DNA from: an uncultured Novosphingobium sp.
GTDB taxonomy: Bacteria > Pseudomonadota > Alphaproteobacteria > Sphingomonadales > Sphingomonadaceae
DNA length: 26,029 nt
Direction: 5' to 3'
Assembly: GCA_937996535.1 (NCBI GenBank)
Contig: CALKVF010000011.1
Coordinates: forward strand, 1-26,029
The notes under the pieces are model-generated. The model worked only from the letters and a program-made list of their open reading frames with translations, did not search any database and had not been told where the DNA came from. The position numbers and the translations under genes are program-made. Numbering within the stretch: the first letter of the stretch is position 1; each line of letters opens with the position of its first letter. This document shows positions 1 through 7,089 of the stretch, in pieces.

Positions 1-541
1 CGCCGTAAAGGTGGTTGAGGAACATTTCCTTGGTCAGCGTGGTGCCCTTGCGCAGGCTGAGCAGTTCCAGCATCGCATATTCCTTGCCGGTCAGGTGGAC
101 CCGCGCGCCGTCGACTTCGACAGTCTTGGCATCGAGGTTGACCGCCAGCTTGCCGGTGCGGATGACCGACTGCGAATGGCCCTTGGAGCGGCGGACCACG
201 GCGTGGATCCGGGCGACCAGTTCTTCGCGGTGGAACGGCTTGGTGACGTAATCGTCAGCACCGAAGCCAAAGCTGCGGACCTTGGAATCCATTTCCGAAA
301 TGCCCGACAGGATCAGCACCGGCGTCTGCACTTTTGCGACGCGGAGCTTCTTGAGCACGTCATAGCCGTGCATGTCGGGAAGGTTCAGGTCGAGCAGGAT
401 TATGTCGTAATCATACAGCTTGCCCAGATCGAGGCCTTCTTCGCCCAGATCGGTCGAATAGACGTTGAAGCCTTCGGTCGTCAGCATCAATTCGATGGCT
501 CTCGCCGTGGTCGGCTCGTCCTCGATCAACAACACGCGCAT
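1..541 (-). CDS. ctrA: Cell-cycle master response regulator CtrA (partial, C-terminus outside window)
   Basis: OmpR/PhoB-family response regulator of the alphaproteobacterial CtrA type, which binds TTAA-N7-TTAA sites to control the cell cycle, motility and often GTA genes. Reading the minus strand from the ATG at 541-539 gives MRVLLIEDEPTTARAIELML, then YDYDIILLDLNLPDMHGYDV (receiver with the phospho-acceptor Asp in LLDLNLP), the GADDYVTKPF lysine motif, the linker VVRRSKGHSQSVI and the start of the winged-helix DNA-binding domain (HLTGKEYAMLELLSLRKGTT, LTKEMFLNHLYGG). About 180 residues are present; the family is about 230-240 aa, so the last quarter of the DNA-binding domain is cut off by the window edge. 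The match to Caulobacter CtrA is recalled, nearly residue for residue in the linker and recognition region. The 387 bp upstream hold a CtrA-like site, consistent with autoregulation. Confidence 0.96.
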   Translation of the reverse strand, partial: MRVLLIEDEPTTARAIELMLTTEGFNVYSTDLGEEGLDLGKLYDYDIILLDLNLPDMHGYDVLKKLRVAKVQTPVLILSGISEMDSKVRSFGFGADDYVTKPFHREELVARIHAVVRRSKGHSQSVIRTGKLAVNLDAKTVEVDGARVHLTGKEYAMLELLSLRKGTTLTKEMFLNHLYG

Positions 542-928
542 GGGTAGTCCCCCTTTGACCCGTTCCCTGGCCCCAAACCCCGAGTACCGGGTCGTTGCCT
601 GCCATTAACCATATGACCAATGAAGTGAAAAGGTTAATTTCTCGTAAATGGAGGGATTTGTGCGCGGTCTTTGATCATGGGCCCTGAATTCGCCAAAAAG
701 CTTGTGTTTCAAGGGAAAATATCCGGGTTTTCGGCATAGCGGGTTTGGAAAAATTGCCCAGGCATTCAGATTTCATTGGCTTGACCGGTAAATGACCGGC
801 AATCCGCTTGACCACCTGATGGTATGCGTATTTTTTATTTTATATCTGACGTTTAAATGCAGATTGGCGGCTCAATCGCCGGATTCCTTCACACCAGACC
901 CGTAATTACCCTTAACCTCGGGTTTGGT
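542..928. other. ctrA upstream region, no gene seen
   Basis: A 387-bp non-coding stretch, AT-richer than its surroundings, between the end of the solute-binding protein gene and the ctrA start. It holds an inverted repeat ATTAACC (604-610) / GGTTAAT (632-638), a CtrA-like site at 632-648, a second perfect inverted repeat CCGGT-N5-ACCGG at 785-799, and one GANTC (GATTC, 882-886), the CcrM methylation target. In Caulobacter the ctrA promoter is regulated by both CtrA and CcrM; that this also applies here is inference. I see no convincing intrinsic terminator for the solute-binding protein gene: the nearby T-rich stretch at 829-843 faces the other way. Confidence 0.6.
632..648 (-). promoter_or_regulatory. 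Putative CtrA-binding site upstream of ctrA
   Basis: On the minus strand this reads TTTACG-N5-TTAACC, one perfect TTAACC half-site and one degenerate half-site 11 bp apart, the spacing of the CtrA consensus TTAA-N7-TTAA. It lies about 90-107 bp upstream of the ctrA start codon. The TTAACC half also forms a 7-bp inverted repeat, ATTAACC-N21-GGTTAAT, with 604-610. Autoregulation of ctrA is established in Caulobacter; its occurrence here is inference from the motif. Confidence 0.45.
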
Positions 929-2398
929 TTAACGCGGGCGCAAGGCCAGCGGCATCAACGGGTGGATGTTCCACCGGTTCGGCGCAAAACCAGTGCCCTT
1001 GCCCGATACCAGCGACCAGCGGATCGGCACGCCGAGCGGCAGGTAGCCATTGGCAATGGTAAGCTGCGCCTCAGCCTGCGCGTAAAGTTCGGCGCGCTTG
1101 GTCGGATCGGGTTCGGCGTGGGCTTCACCAAGCAGGCGGTCGGCCGCCACGCTGCAGATCACCCGCCCGCCGGCACAGGCAAACTGGTTGAGGAACCAGT
1201 CAGCCCGGGGATAGCGGGCCACGGTATCAATCAGCCGCAAGTCGGCATCGGCATCGAGCCCGACCCGGCGCGGGGCAATCCCGATCGCCTTGAAATCGGC
1301 CGACAGCCGGGCAAACAGCGCGTCCCCGCCCGGCCCTGCCGGCAGGGCGAGGGTCAGGCTGACCGGCCCGTGGCCATTCTTCCAGCGCGCGACCCGTGCC
1401 GCCGCCTGGGTGCGGCGTTCCTCGATGCTGCGGCCGGGCCAGCGTTCGACCACGGTGCCGTTGTCCCCTTCGAGCCCGGGATTGACGATCCGCGTGGTCG
1501 CCGTCCAGCCGCCGATGGCCAGCGTGGTGCCGAGTGCATCGCGGTCGAGCGCCATTGAGAGCGCTTCGCGATTTTCAGGGAGCGACAGGAACCCGTCCTG
1601 CGCCGCCACGGCCAGCCCGAACAGGCCGGCTACCGGATCGAGCCGGATCGCCCCGCGCGACACGCCGCTGGCATCGAGCCGGGGGAAATCCTCGAACCGC
1701 CCGCCCAGCACGATATCGACCTTGCCCGAATTGAACTGCGCAATCGCCGTCTTGGCGGGCATGGCCGTCAGCCGCAGCCGGCGTGCGCGGTCGGCCCAGT
1801 CCTCTTCGGGCGGCAGACCGCGATCTTCGGGCGCGATCGGCTTGAGCAGCGCGGCATCGCCATCGCGCGTCAGCTTCATCGGCCCCGCGCCGCGCCCGCG
1901 GCGCAGCAGGCCCAGTTCGCTCTGCGCCAGCAATTGCAGCATGTCAGGCGCCTGCTGGCTGAGCCGGATTTCGATCACCCGCCCGGCCATTGCCCGCACT
2001 TCGGCGATCACGCCGAGATCGAGGCCCAACGGGGTGCCGCGCACCGCGGCAATCGCCCGCAGCAGCGCTTCGCGCGCGCTATCGCCGGTAATCGGGCTGC
2101 CATCTGCCCAGGTGCCATCGCGCAGCCGGAAAATGAAACTCAGCCCATCGTCGGTCACGATCCAGCGATCGGCCAGCGCGGGGATCACCCGGCCCTGTTC
2201 GTCAAATCCGACCAGCCCTTCGCTGGTGGCCGAACGGACAAGCTGGGCTGCAACCGGGAGGCGCGGCCCTGTGACGAACGACGCGCCCGGATCACCGATC
2301 ACCGCCACCGCAACCGGGCGGTCGGCTTCACCGCCGCAGGCGCTGAGCGCGGCAAGCGCGGCAGTGGCAAGTCCAAGATGAAGGGCGCGACGCAGCAT
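929..2398 (-). CDS. ABC transporter substrate-binding lipoprotein, family 5 (peptide/nickel type)
   Basis: A 489-aa exported solute-binding protein of the SBP_bac_5 (OppA/DppA-like) family. The N-terminus from the ATG at 2398 is a lipoprotein signal peptide, MLRRALHLGLATAALAALSAC, with the lipobox LSAC, so the mature protein should be lipid-anchored. A GTG 36 nt upstream (2434) would add 12 residues ahead of the signal and is less likely; AGGA precedes the chosen ATG by about 9 nt. Family-like stretches are LVRSATSEGLVGFDEQGRVI, PALADRWIVTDDGLSFIFRL and RDGTWADGSPI near residues 45-100. Near the C-terminus, KRAELYAQAEAQLTIANGYL leads to LPLGVPIRW. No permease or ATPase gene lies next to it, so it is an orphan in this window and its ligand cannot be predicted. 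Confidence 0.85.
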   Translation of the reverse strand: MLRRALHLGLATAALAALSACGGEADRPVAVAVIGDPGASFVTGPRLPVAAQLVRSATSEGLVGFDEQGRVIPALADRWIVTDDGLSFIFRLRDGTWADGSPITGDSAREALLRAIAAVRGTPLGLDLGVIAEVRAMAGRVIEIRLSQQAPDMLQLLAQSELGLLRRGRGAGPMKLTRDGDAALLKPIAPEDRGLPPEEDWADRARRLRLTAMPAKTAIAQFNSGKVDIVLGGRFEDFPRLDASGVSRGAIRLDPVAGLFGLAVAAQDGFLSLPENREALSMALDRDALGTTLAIGGWTATTRIVNPGLEGDNGTVVERWPGRSIEERRTQAAARVARWKNGHGPVSLTLALPAGPGGDALFARLSADFKAIGIAPRRVGLDADADLRLIDTVARYPRADWFLNQFACAGGRVICSVAADRLLGEAHAEPDPTKRAELYAQAEAQLTIANGYLPLGVPIRWSLVSGKGTGFAPNRWNIHPLMPLALRPR

Positions 2399-2488
2399 GG
2401 GCTGGCGTCCTAACGGATTTTCCAGCCAACGCACAGGTGCCTTGAACGGCTTGGCAAATGAAGTCGCGCCCAGGGCGCAGCGCCCCGG

Positions 2489-2866
2489 TCAGATCTTGCG
2501 GAACTGGGTACCCGCGCCGTCGCTGCCGGGCGCATTGTAATAGGCCGGACGGTTGACCAGCAGATCGGGCTGTTGGCTGGGCGCCGCCGGTGCGCGGGCC
2601 AGCCGCGCGTCGATTTCGCTCTTGAAGGCAACGCCGAAGCGGTTTTCCTGAATCCAGGCCACCGTGCCTTCGACCCAGCCGATATTGCGCAGCTGGACCC
2701 AGACGGTCTGCCCGCCGGCCACCTTGATGTTGCCTTCGGCCATCAGCCCTCCGGGCGAGAGGTTGCGGATCCGGACCCGGTGATCGCCCTCGACCCCATC
2801 GGCACGCAGTTCGGCCATGACGAACAGGCTGTCCCGCGCGATCTGCCGGTGCTCGTTGTTGCCCAT
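2489..2866 (-). CDS. PilZ domain protein, probable c-di-GMP receptor
   Basis: A 125-aa protein consisting mainly of one PilZ domain. Both c-di-GMP-binding motifs are visible: RxxxR at residues 7-11 (RQIAR) and N-x-S-x-x-G at 35-40 (NLSPGG). The segment VAGGQTVWVQLRNIGWVEGT with VAWIQENRFGVAF fits the beta-barrel of the fold. The C-terminal ~35 residues (APAAPSQQPD onward) look disordered. I start at the ATG at 2866; two tandem GTG codons at 2881 and 2878 would add up to five residues, and neither start has a good Shine-Dalgarno sequence. Stand-alone PilZ proteins usually act as c-di-GMP-responsive adaptors for motility or polysaccharide systems; the partner here is unknown. A CtrA-like site lies about 100 bp upstream. 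Confidence 0.88.
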   Translation of the reverse strand: MGNNEHRQIARDSLFVMAELRADGVEGDHRVRIRNLSPGGLMAEGNIKVAGGQTVWVQLRNIGWVEGTVAWIQENRFGVAFKSEIDARLARAPAAPSQQPDLLVNRPAYYNAPGSDGAGTQFRKI

Positions 2867-2961
2867 TGCCCAGTACACCACTTTTGCGGCCGCACGCGGC
2901 CTGATCCGTTTCGTATCGGGCAGGATAGTCCCTGCCGGATCGCCGAAAGCTAAACCGAAAT

Positions 2962-2978
2962 GGGTAACAAGCGGTTAA
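2962..2978 (-). promoter_or_regulatory. Putative CtrA-binding site upstream of the PilZ gene
   Basis: The minus strand reads TTAACC-N5-TTACCC, two half-sites 11 bp apart with one mismatch in the second (TTACCC against TTAACC). It sits in the 121-bp gap between the end of dksA and the PilZ gene, about 96-112 bp before the PilZ start. It shares TTAACC-N2-TTGTT with the site in front of the Sel1 gene, which raises its credibility. Confidence 0.5.
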
Positions 2979-3002
2979 CGCGCTGCGCCAATCGCCTGGC
3001 GA

Positions 3003-3461
3003 TCAATCGTCGCGCGAGATCTTTTCGCGGCGTTCGTGGGCGCCCTGCGCTTCGACCGTCATCGTCGCGATCGGACGGGCCGAAAGACGGCCGAGCCCGA
3101 TCGGCTCACCGGTGACTTCGCAATAGCCGTATTCGCCTTCCTCGATCCGGCGCAGCGCCGATTCGATCTTGGCGATCAGCTTGCGCTGGCGATCGCGGGT
3201 GCGCAGTTCGATGCCCCAGTCGGTTTCGCTGGAGGCGCGATCGTTGAGATCAGGCTCGCGGATCGGGCCATCCTGCAACTGCTGCAGGGTGTCCTGCGCG
3301 GCCGAGAGGATCAGCTTCTTCCATTCCTGAAGCAGGCGCCGATAATAATCGAGCTGCGCCTCGCACATGTAGGGTTCCGTATCGCCCGGGGCATAATCGC
3401 CCCCGATCGCACGCTTGGCCTTGGCCAGGACGTCAATCTCATCACCGAGAACCGTCGCCAT
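3003..3461 (-). CDS. dksA: RNA polymerase-binding transcription factor DksA
   Basis: A 152-aa DksA/TraR-family protein that inserts its coiled coil into the RNA polymerase secondary channel and works with (p)ppGpp. The coiled-coil tip motif DxxDxA is present at residues 71-76 (DLNDRA), and the length equals classical DksA. The C-terminal globular region (residues 111-140) keeps only one of the four zinc-ligand cysteines of E. coli DksA: CxxC becomes C-E-V-T at 114-117 and the second pair becomes T-V-E-A. This cysteine-poor form is what I recall for alphaproteobacterial DksA, so it is probably functional without zinc. The ATG at 3461 is the natural start. Its promoter must lie in 3462-3779, which is shared with the divergent Sel1 gene. 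Confidence 0.93.
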   Translation of the reverse strand: MATVLGDEIDVLAKAKRAIGGDYAPGDTEPYMCEAQLDYYRRLLQEWKKLILSAAQDTLQQLQDGPIREPDLNDRASSETDWGIELRTRDRQRKLIAKIESALRRIEEGEYGYCEVTGEPIGLGRLSARPIATMTVEAQGAHERREKISRDD

Positions 3462-3779
3462 ATCTTCTCCACACCTGACCCGTTCGGCAGCAAGGGCCCT
3501 ACGGCCTCGGGTCTTCCCGATAGCCCCCCATCGCCGGTTCGAGGGGGCATATACGAGCCGCCTGATAGCCGCACAAGCGCGAATACCGCGCCGTCTCGTA
3601 TAGGGTAATTTACTTAATGCCTTCAGCGGCGCGCGCGGCGCATTTCCGCCACTTCGCCGCCGGTATCCGGGACAGAGGCCAAATTAGTTGCGCCGACATT
3701 AACCTTTTGTTGACCATGTTCGGGAAGATTTGCCTCATCGGCGGGTCCAAGCACGGCCCGGTAATAGGGGTTTTCAACT
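3462..3779. other. Divergent intergenic region between dksA and the Sel1-repeat gene
   Basis: A 318-bp gap with no gene. It contains a GC-rich hairpin, GCCCCC (3523-3528) / GGGGGC (3543-3548) with a 14-nt loop, lying in what would be the dksA leader or promoter, and a CtrA-like site at 3699-3715 nearer the Sel1 gene. I see no convincing sigma-70 -35/-10 pair. Confidence 0.5.
3699..3715 (+). promoter_or_regulatory. Putative CtrA-binding site upstream of the Sel1-repeat gene
   Basis: TTAACC-N5-TTGACC: two half-sites 11 bp apart with a single mismatch in the second half, the best CtrA-like site in the window. It lies 65-81 bp upstream of the Sel1 gene start at 3780, a typical distance for an activator site overlapping the -35 region. 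No other strong promoter element is obvious. Confidence 0.55.
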
Positions 3780-4127
3780 ATGAGCACTGTCTGGACCGAA
3801 AGCGCCAGCGGACCTTTCGCAGGACCGGTCAGCCTGGCCGACGAAACGGCCGCTGACCTGCTGGTCGCCAGCTGCCTCGCGGCAGCCGCCAGCGGCGACA
3901 TCAATGCCTATTTCGACCTTGGCGTGGTCTATTCGACCGGCAGCCATGCGGTGGCCTGCGATCTCATCGAAGCGCACAAGTGGTTCAACCTGGCCGCGGT
4001 GGCCGGGCACGAAGAGGCCCAGCTGTGCCGCGCCGACATTTCCGAGGAAATGACCGCCCGCGAAATCTCCGAAGCCCAGCGCCGCGCCCGCGAATGGCTC
4101 GCCGCCGGAACCCGCCGCGCGGCCTGA
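3780..4127 (+). CDS. Small Sel1-repeat protein
   Basis: A 115-aa protein with one clear Sel1-type (TPR-like) repeat and part of a second: SGDINAYFDLGVVYSTG followed by DLIEAHKWFNLAAVAGHEEA at about residues 38-78. The Ala/Gly/Leu spacing is that of the Sel1 helix-turn-helix repeat. The C-terminal part (residues 80-115) is charged and helical. No signal peptide or membrane segment is visible, so it is probably cytoplasmic. Sel1 proteins are usually protein-protein interaction adaptors; the partner is unknown. The start ATG at 3780 has AGGGG 10 nt upstream. Its stop lies one base from the convergent acyltransferase gene end. Confidence 0.8.
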   Translation: MSTVWTESASGPFAGPVSLADETAADLLVASCLAAAASGDINAYFDLGVVYSTGSHAVACDLIEAHKWFNLAAVAGHEEAQLCRADISEEMTAREISEAQRRAREWLAAGTRRAA

Positions 4128-4128
4128 C

Positions 4129-5250
4129 CTAAGCGCGGCGGAACGGCGTTCGCTCGCCCAGCACCAACTGGTCCTGCGCCACGCCCGCGCCTTCGCGTTC
4201 GAGAAAATCGGCCACTGCCGCGCGGAAGCCGGGATGGACGATATGGTGCGCCGACCAGGTCCGCACCGGCTCATAGCCCCGCGCCAGCTTGTGCCCGCCC
4301 TGCGCGCCGGCTTCTACCCGGGGCAAGCCAAGGCGGATGGCGACATCGATCGCCTGATAATAGCACAGCTCGAAATGCAGGAAGGGCTTATCGACCACAG
4401 CCCCCCAATAACGCCCGTAGAGCGCATCGGGCCCGATGAAGTTGAGCGCGCCCGCGATCGCGCGCTCCCCATCGAAGGCCATGACCAGCACGATCCGCTC
4501 GGCCATCCGCTCGCCCAGCAGATCAAAAGCCGCGCGGGTCAGATAGGGCTGGCCCCATTTGCGCGCGCCGGTATCCTGATAGAACGTCCAGAACGCGTCC
4601 CAATGCTCGGGGCGGATCTCATCGCCGCTGAGCGCACGGATCGTCACCCCATCCTGCGCCGCGGCGCGTTCCTTGCGAATGTCCTTGCGCCGGCGCGATG
4701 ACAGCGCGGCCAGAAAGCCCTCGAAACTGTCATAGCCCCGGTTTTCCCAGTGGAACTGAATGTCGCTGCGCAGCAGCCAGCCGGCAGCCTCGAACAGCGG
4801 CACCTGCTCGGGCGCGATGAAGGTCGCATGGGCCGAGGACAGGCCATTCTGTTCGCACAGCTGCTCGGCCGCGCGCAGCAGCACCGGGGCAAGCGCCGGA
4901 TCGGCCAGCAACAGGCGCGGCCCGGTTGCCGGGGTGAACGGCACGGCGATCTGCAGCTTGGGGTAATAATCCCCGCCCGCGCGGTGCCAGGCATCGGCCC
5001 AGGCATGATCGAACACATATTCGCCCTGACTATGCGCCTTGAGATAGGCCGGCAGCGCGCCGATCAACCGCCCGTCCGCATCGGCCACGGTGATCGGCGC
5101 GGGCGACCAGCCGGTTCCCGGCCCGACACTGCCGGATTCTTCAAGAGCGGTCAGGAACGCATGGCTCAAGAATGGGTTTCCGGCGGTCAGCGCATCCCAT
5201 TCGCTGGCCGGCAGTTCGCCGACCGAACCGGCGATCCGCGCCTCGATCAC
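4129..5250 (-). CDS. FemAB-like / GNAT-fold N-acyltransferase family protein (DUF482 type)
   Basis: A 373-aa protein matching the DUF482/'FemAB-like' family, sometimes labelled peptidoglycan biosynthesis protein. Recognisable parts are NPFLSHAFLTALEESGSVGP at 25-44, the GEYVFDHAWADAWHRAGGDY block with YPKLQIAVPFTPATGPRLL near 75-115, FLAALSSRRRKDIRKERAAA near 178-197, and the C-terminal FELCYYQAIDVAIRLGLPRV then EAGAQGGHKLARGYEPV. The family has the double-GNAT fold of aminoacyl- or acyltransferases, but its substrate is not established as far as I know. The ATG at 5250 overlaps the end of the phosphodiesterase gene by four bases (ATGA), so the two are probably translationally coupled. Confidence 0.88.
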   Translation of the reverse strand: MIEARIAGSVGELPASEWDALTAGNPFLSHAFLTALEESGSVGPGTGWSPAPITVADADGRLIGALPAYLKAHSQGEYVFDHAWADAWHRAGGDYYPKLQIAVPFTPATGPRLLLADPALAPVLLRAAEQLCEQNGLSSAHATFIAPEQVPLFEAAGWLLRSDIQFHWENRGYDSFEGFLAALSSRRRKDIRKERAAAQDGVTIRALSGDEIRPEHWDAFWTFYQDTGARKWGQPYLTRAAFDLLGERMAERIVLVMAFDGERAIAGALNFIGPDALYGRYWGAVVDKPFLHFELCYYQAIDVAIRLGLPRVEAGAQGGHKLARGYEPVRTWSAHHIVHPGFRAAVADFLEREGAGVAQDQLVLGERTPFRRA

Positions 5251-6020
5251 AGCGCCCCCGCGCCTTCCGCGATCGGGGCGTCGGCGTGGGCGGCTGCGCG
5301 TTCCCGGTGCTCCGCGCTGCGCACGGTCCAGGTCAGAACCGGCAGCCCCCGGCGGCGCTGAGCAGCGGCAAAGCGGCTCGGCAGGTCGCGGATGTCATAG
5401 GCGAGGAAATGCGGCCGGGCGTGCCACAGCCAGAGATGCCGGCGCAGGATCCCGGGCAGGGCCTTGTCGTTTTCCTCGGTCACCACCAAGCCACGCACGG
5501 TCAGCGGCGAATGGACCGCGAACCAGCGCACCACCCGCGGATCGAAGCTCATGATCGCGTGGGGGCCAAGATAGCCTTCGAGCACCCGGCGCACCGCGAG
5601 GCAGGTGGCCCCGATCCGCGCGCCGATGCGGTGATCAGACTTGATCTCGATCAGCAACGGCACCTTGCCCCCGATCTGGTCGAGCAGCTGTCGCAGGGTC
5701 GGGATCGTATCCGCCCCGCCGGTCAGCACGATCCGGCCCAGCTCGGCGGCGCTGCGCTCGGCAAGGGGGCCGTGTTCGCTGGTCAGCCGATCAAGCGTGT
5801 CGTCGTGAAAGACCACCGCCTGCCCATCGCGCGAGCGTTGGATATCGCATTCAATCCCCATCCCGCGCGCGATTGCGCCGGCAAAGGCGCTGGGCGAATT
5901 TTCCGGCACGCCCGCGCCGTGCAAGCCGCGGTGGGCATAGACCACGCTGCCGAGCCAGCCGACCCGGGCCGGATCAGGCGCCGGCGCGCGCCAGCGATCA
6001 AGCAGGCCGAACAGCGACAA
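5247..6020 (-). CDS. Glycerophosphodiester phosphodiesterase family protein
   Basis: A GDPD/PI-PLC-like TIM-barrel enzyme expected to hydrolyse glycerophosphodiesters to glycerol-3-phosphate and an alcohol. Motifs with a start at 6020: AHRGLHG (catalytic His30), PENS at 39-42, IECDIQ with metal-ligand Glu57 and Asp59, VFHDDTLDRLT with the second catalytic His72, and a later LIEIKSD. The end of the barrel is VLTWTVRS. There is no ATG in the right place; I choose the TTG at 6020-6018, giving MSLFGLLDRW and 257 aa and overlapping the RidA gene by 23 nt. The frame stays open further upstream inside the RidA gene, but that extension is out-of-frame RidA sequence and not GDPD-like. No signal peptide is seen, so it is probably cytoplasmic. 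Confidence 0.88.
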   Translation of the reverse strand: MSLFGLLDRWRAPAPDPARVGWLGSVVYAHRGLHGAGVPENSPSAFAGAIARGMGIECDIQRSRDGQAVVFHDDTLDRLTSEHGPLAERSAAELGRIVLTGGADTIPTLRQLLDQIGGKVPLLIEIKSDHRIGARIGATCLAVRRVLEGYLGPHAIMSFDPRVVRWFAVHSPLTVRGLVVTEENDKALPGILRRHLWLWHARPHFLAYDIRDLPSRFAAAQRRRGLPVLTWTVRSAEHRERAAAHADAPIAEGAGAL

Positions 6021-6459
6021 TCGCGTCGACTTCCACCGCCACGCCCAAGGGCAGGCTGGGCACGCCCACCGCGCTGCGGGCGTGCTTGCCGGCCTCGCCG
6101 AACACGGCAACCATCAGTTCCGAGGCGCCATTGGCCACCTTGGGCTGATCGGTGAAGGCCGCGGTCGAATTGACGAAGGCGCCGAGTTTCACGATCCGCT
6201 CCACCCGGTCGAGCGAGCCGAGCGCGGCCTTGAGCTGCGCAAGGATCATCAGACCGCAGGCCTGAGCCCCGGCAACGCCCTGTTCAAGGCTGAGGTCTTC
6301 GCCCAGCCGCCCCTTGAGGAGCTGGCCATCGACGAGCGAAACCTGCCCCGAAACGTGGGCAAGCCCGCCGGCGATGACAACCGGGACATAGGCGGCAACC
6401 GGGGCTGCCGGCTGCGGCAGGACGAGGCCGAGTTCGGCCAGCTTTGCTTCAATGCTCAT
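5998..6459 (-). CDS. RidA (YjgF/YER057c/UK114) family protein
   Basis: A 153-aa protein of the RidA superfamily, of the longer ~150-aa subgroup rather than archetypal RidA. Visible family features are MSIEAKLAELGLVLPQPAAP at the N-terminus, GGLAHVSGQVSLVDG around residues 32-46, a VERIVKLGAFVNSTAAFTD segment, and ARSAVGVPSLPLGVAVEVDA with the substrate-carboxylate-binding Arg in the ARSAVGV motif. Canonical RidA deaminates reactive enamine/imine intermediates; whether this subgroup has that activity is not certain. The gene starts 9 nt after the HAD-family gene ends and overlaps the phosphodiesterase gene at its 3' end, consistent with one operon. Confidence 0.9.
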   Translation of the reverse strand: MSIEAKLAELGLVLPQPAAPVAAYVPVVIAGGLAHVSGQVSLVDGQLLKGRLGEDLSLEQGVAGAQACGLMILAQLKAALGSLDRVERIVKLGAFVNSTAAFTDQPKVANGASELMVAVFGEAGKHARSAVGVPSLPLGVAVEVDAIVAVRPA

Positions 6460-6468
6460 GCCACCATC

Positions 6469-7089
6469 CTACAGCCGCGAGAGCAGCCACGGCAAGGCAT
6501 GATCCCAGGTATCGATCCGGGCATGGGCATGGCCGGCCTCGAACCCGCAGGTGATGTGCGGGGCCAGCGTGGGTTCGCCGCACAGGTGCAGCCGGTCGAT
6601 ATGCGGGACCAGTTCGGCGGCCGAGCCGTGGTGCTGGGCCAGGTCATCGATGAACACCGCCTTCGAGGGCTTGTATTCATCCAGGATCGCCTGCAGCGCC
6701 GGACCCTTGGGCCCCTGGTTGGTGAACACCCGCACGTCGATCCCGTGATCGAGCAACTGGCGGCGGCGGGCCTCGTTGTGCTTGTCGTGCAAGTTGGTCA
6801 GCACGACCACGTCGGCATGGTCCTTGAGCGTGTTGATCGCGCCGACCGCGCCGATGATCGGGCTCTGCCGGTGCATCTCGCCATCGAAAAACAGGTTGAG
6901 CAGGCGCCAGATCTCGGCCGGTTCAACCGCTTCGCCGCTGGTCTTGTCACGGATCGCCTTGCTGAAATCGTTGCCGATCAGCTTGAACGACACGTCCTGC
7001 GTTTCGTTGAGCCATTCGCCGAACGGCACGATCATGTGCAGCAGCACTTCATCGCAATCGCTGATGATCAGGGGCCTTGCCATTGTCAC
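6469..7089 (-). CDS. HAD superfamily hydrolase-like protein
   Basis: A 206-aa HAD-fold protein. Motif I is D11-C-D13-E-V (IISDCDEVLL), with the nucleophile Asp and the acid/base Asp two residues on. Motif II is the Thr in VVVLTNLHD, motif III a Lys in NQGPKGPAL, and motif IV the acidic pair in VFIDDLAQHH. All catalytic positions are therefore present and a phosphatase activity is likely, substrate unknown. I start at the GTG at 7089, which overlaps the DUF3572 stop as GTGA and has GGAG about 5 nt upstream; an ATG at 7083 is the alternative and changes only two residues. Confidence 0.85.
   Translation of the reverse strand: MTMARPLIISDCDEVLLHMIVPFGEWLNETQDVSFKLIGNDFSKAIRDKTSGEAVEPAEIWRLLNLFFDGEMHRQSPIIGAVGAINTLKDHADVVVLTNLHDKHNEARRRQLLDHGIDVRVFTNQGPKGPALQAILDEYKPSKAVFIDDLAQHHGSAAELVPHIDRLHLCGEPTLAPHITCGFEAGHAHARIDTWDHALPWLLSRL

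Noticed and set aside
11..547. Plus-strand open frame of 178 codons over ctrA
   Set aside because: It is antisense to the unmistakable CtrA coding sequence on the minus strand and has no family resemblance.
1290..2381. 363-codon plus-strand frame rich in Ser, Arg and Pro
   Set aside because: It is antisense to the solute-binding protein gene; the composition is typical of a GC-rich wrong frame.
3523..3548. tRNA-like T-arm (GGTTCGA within a GC hairpin) before dksA
   Set aside because: The stem does not flank the 7-nt loop correctly and no acceptor, D or anticodon arms are found around it.
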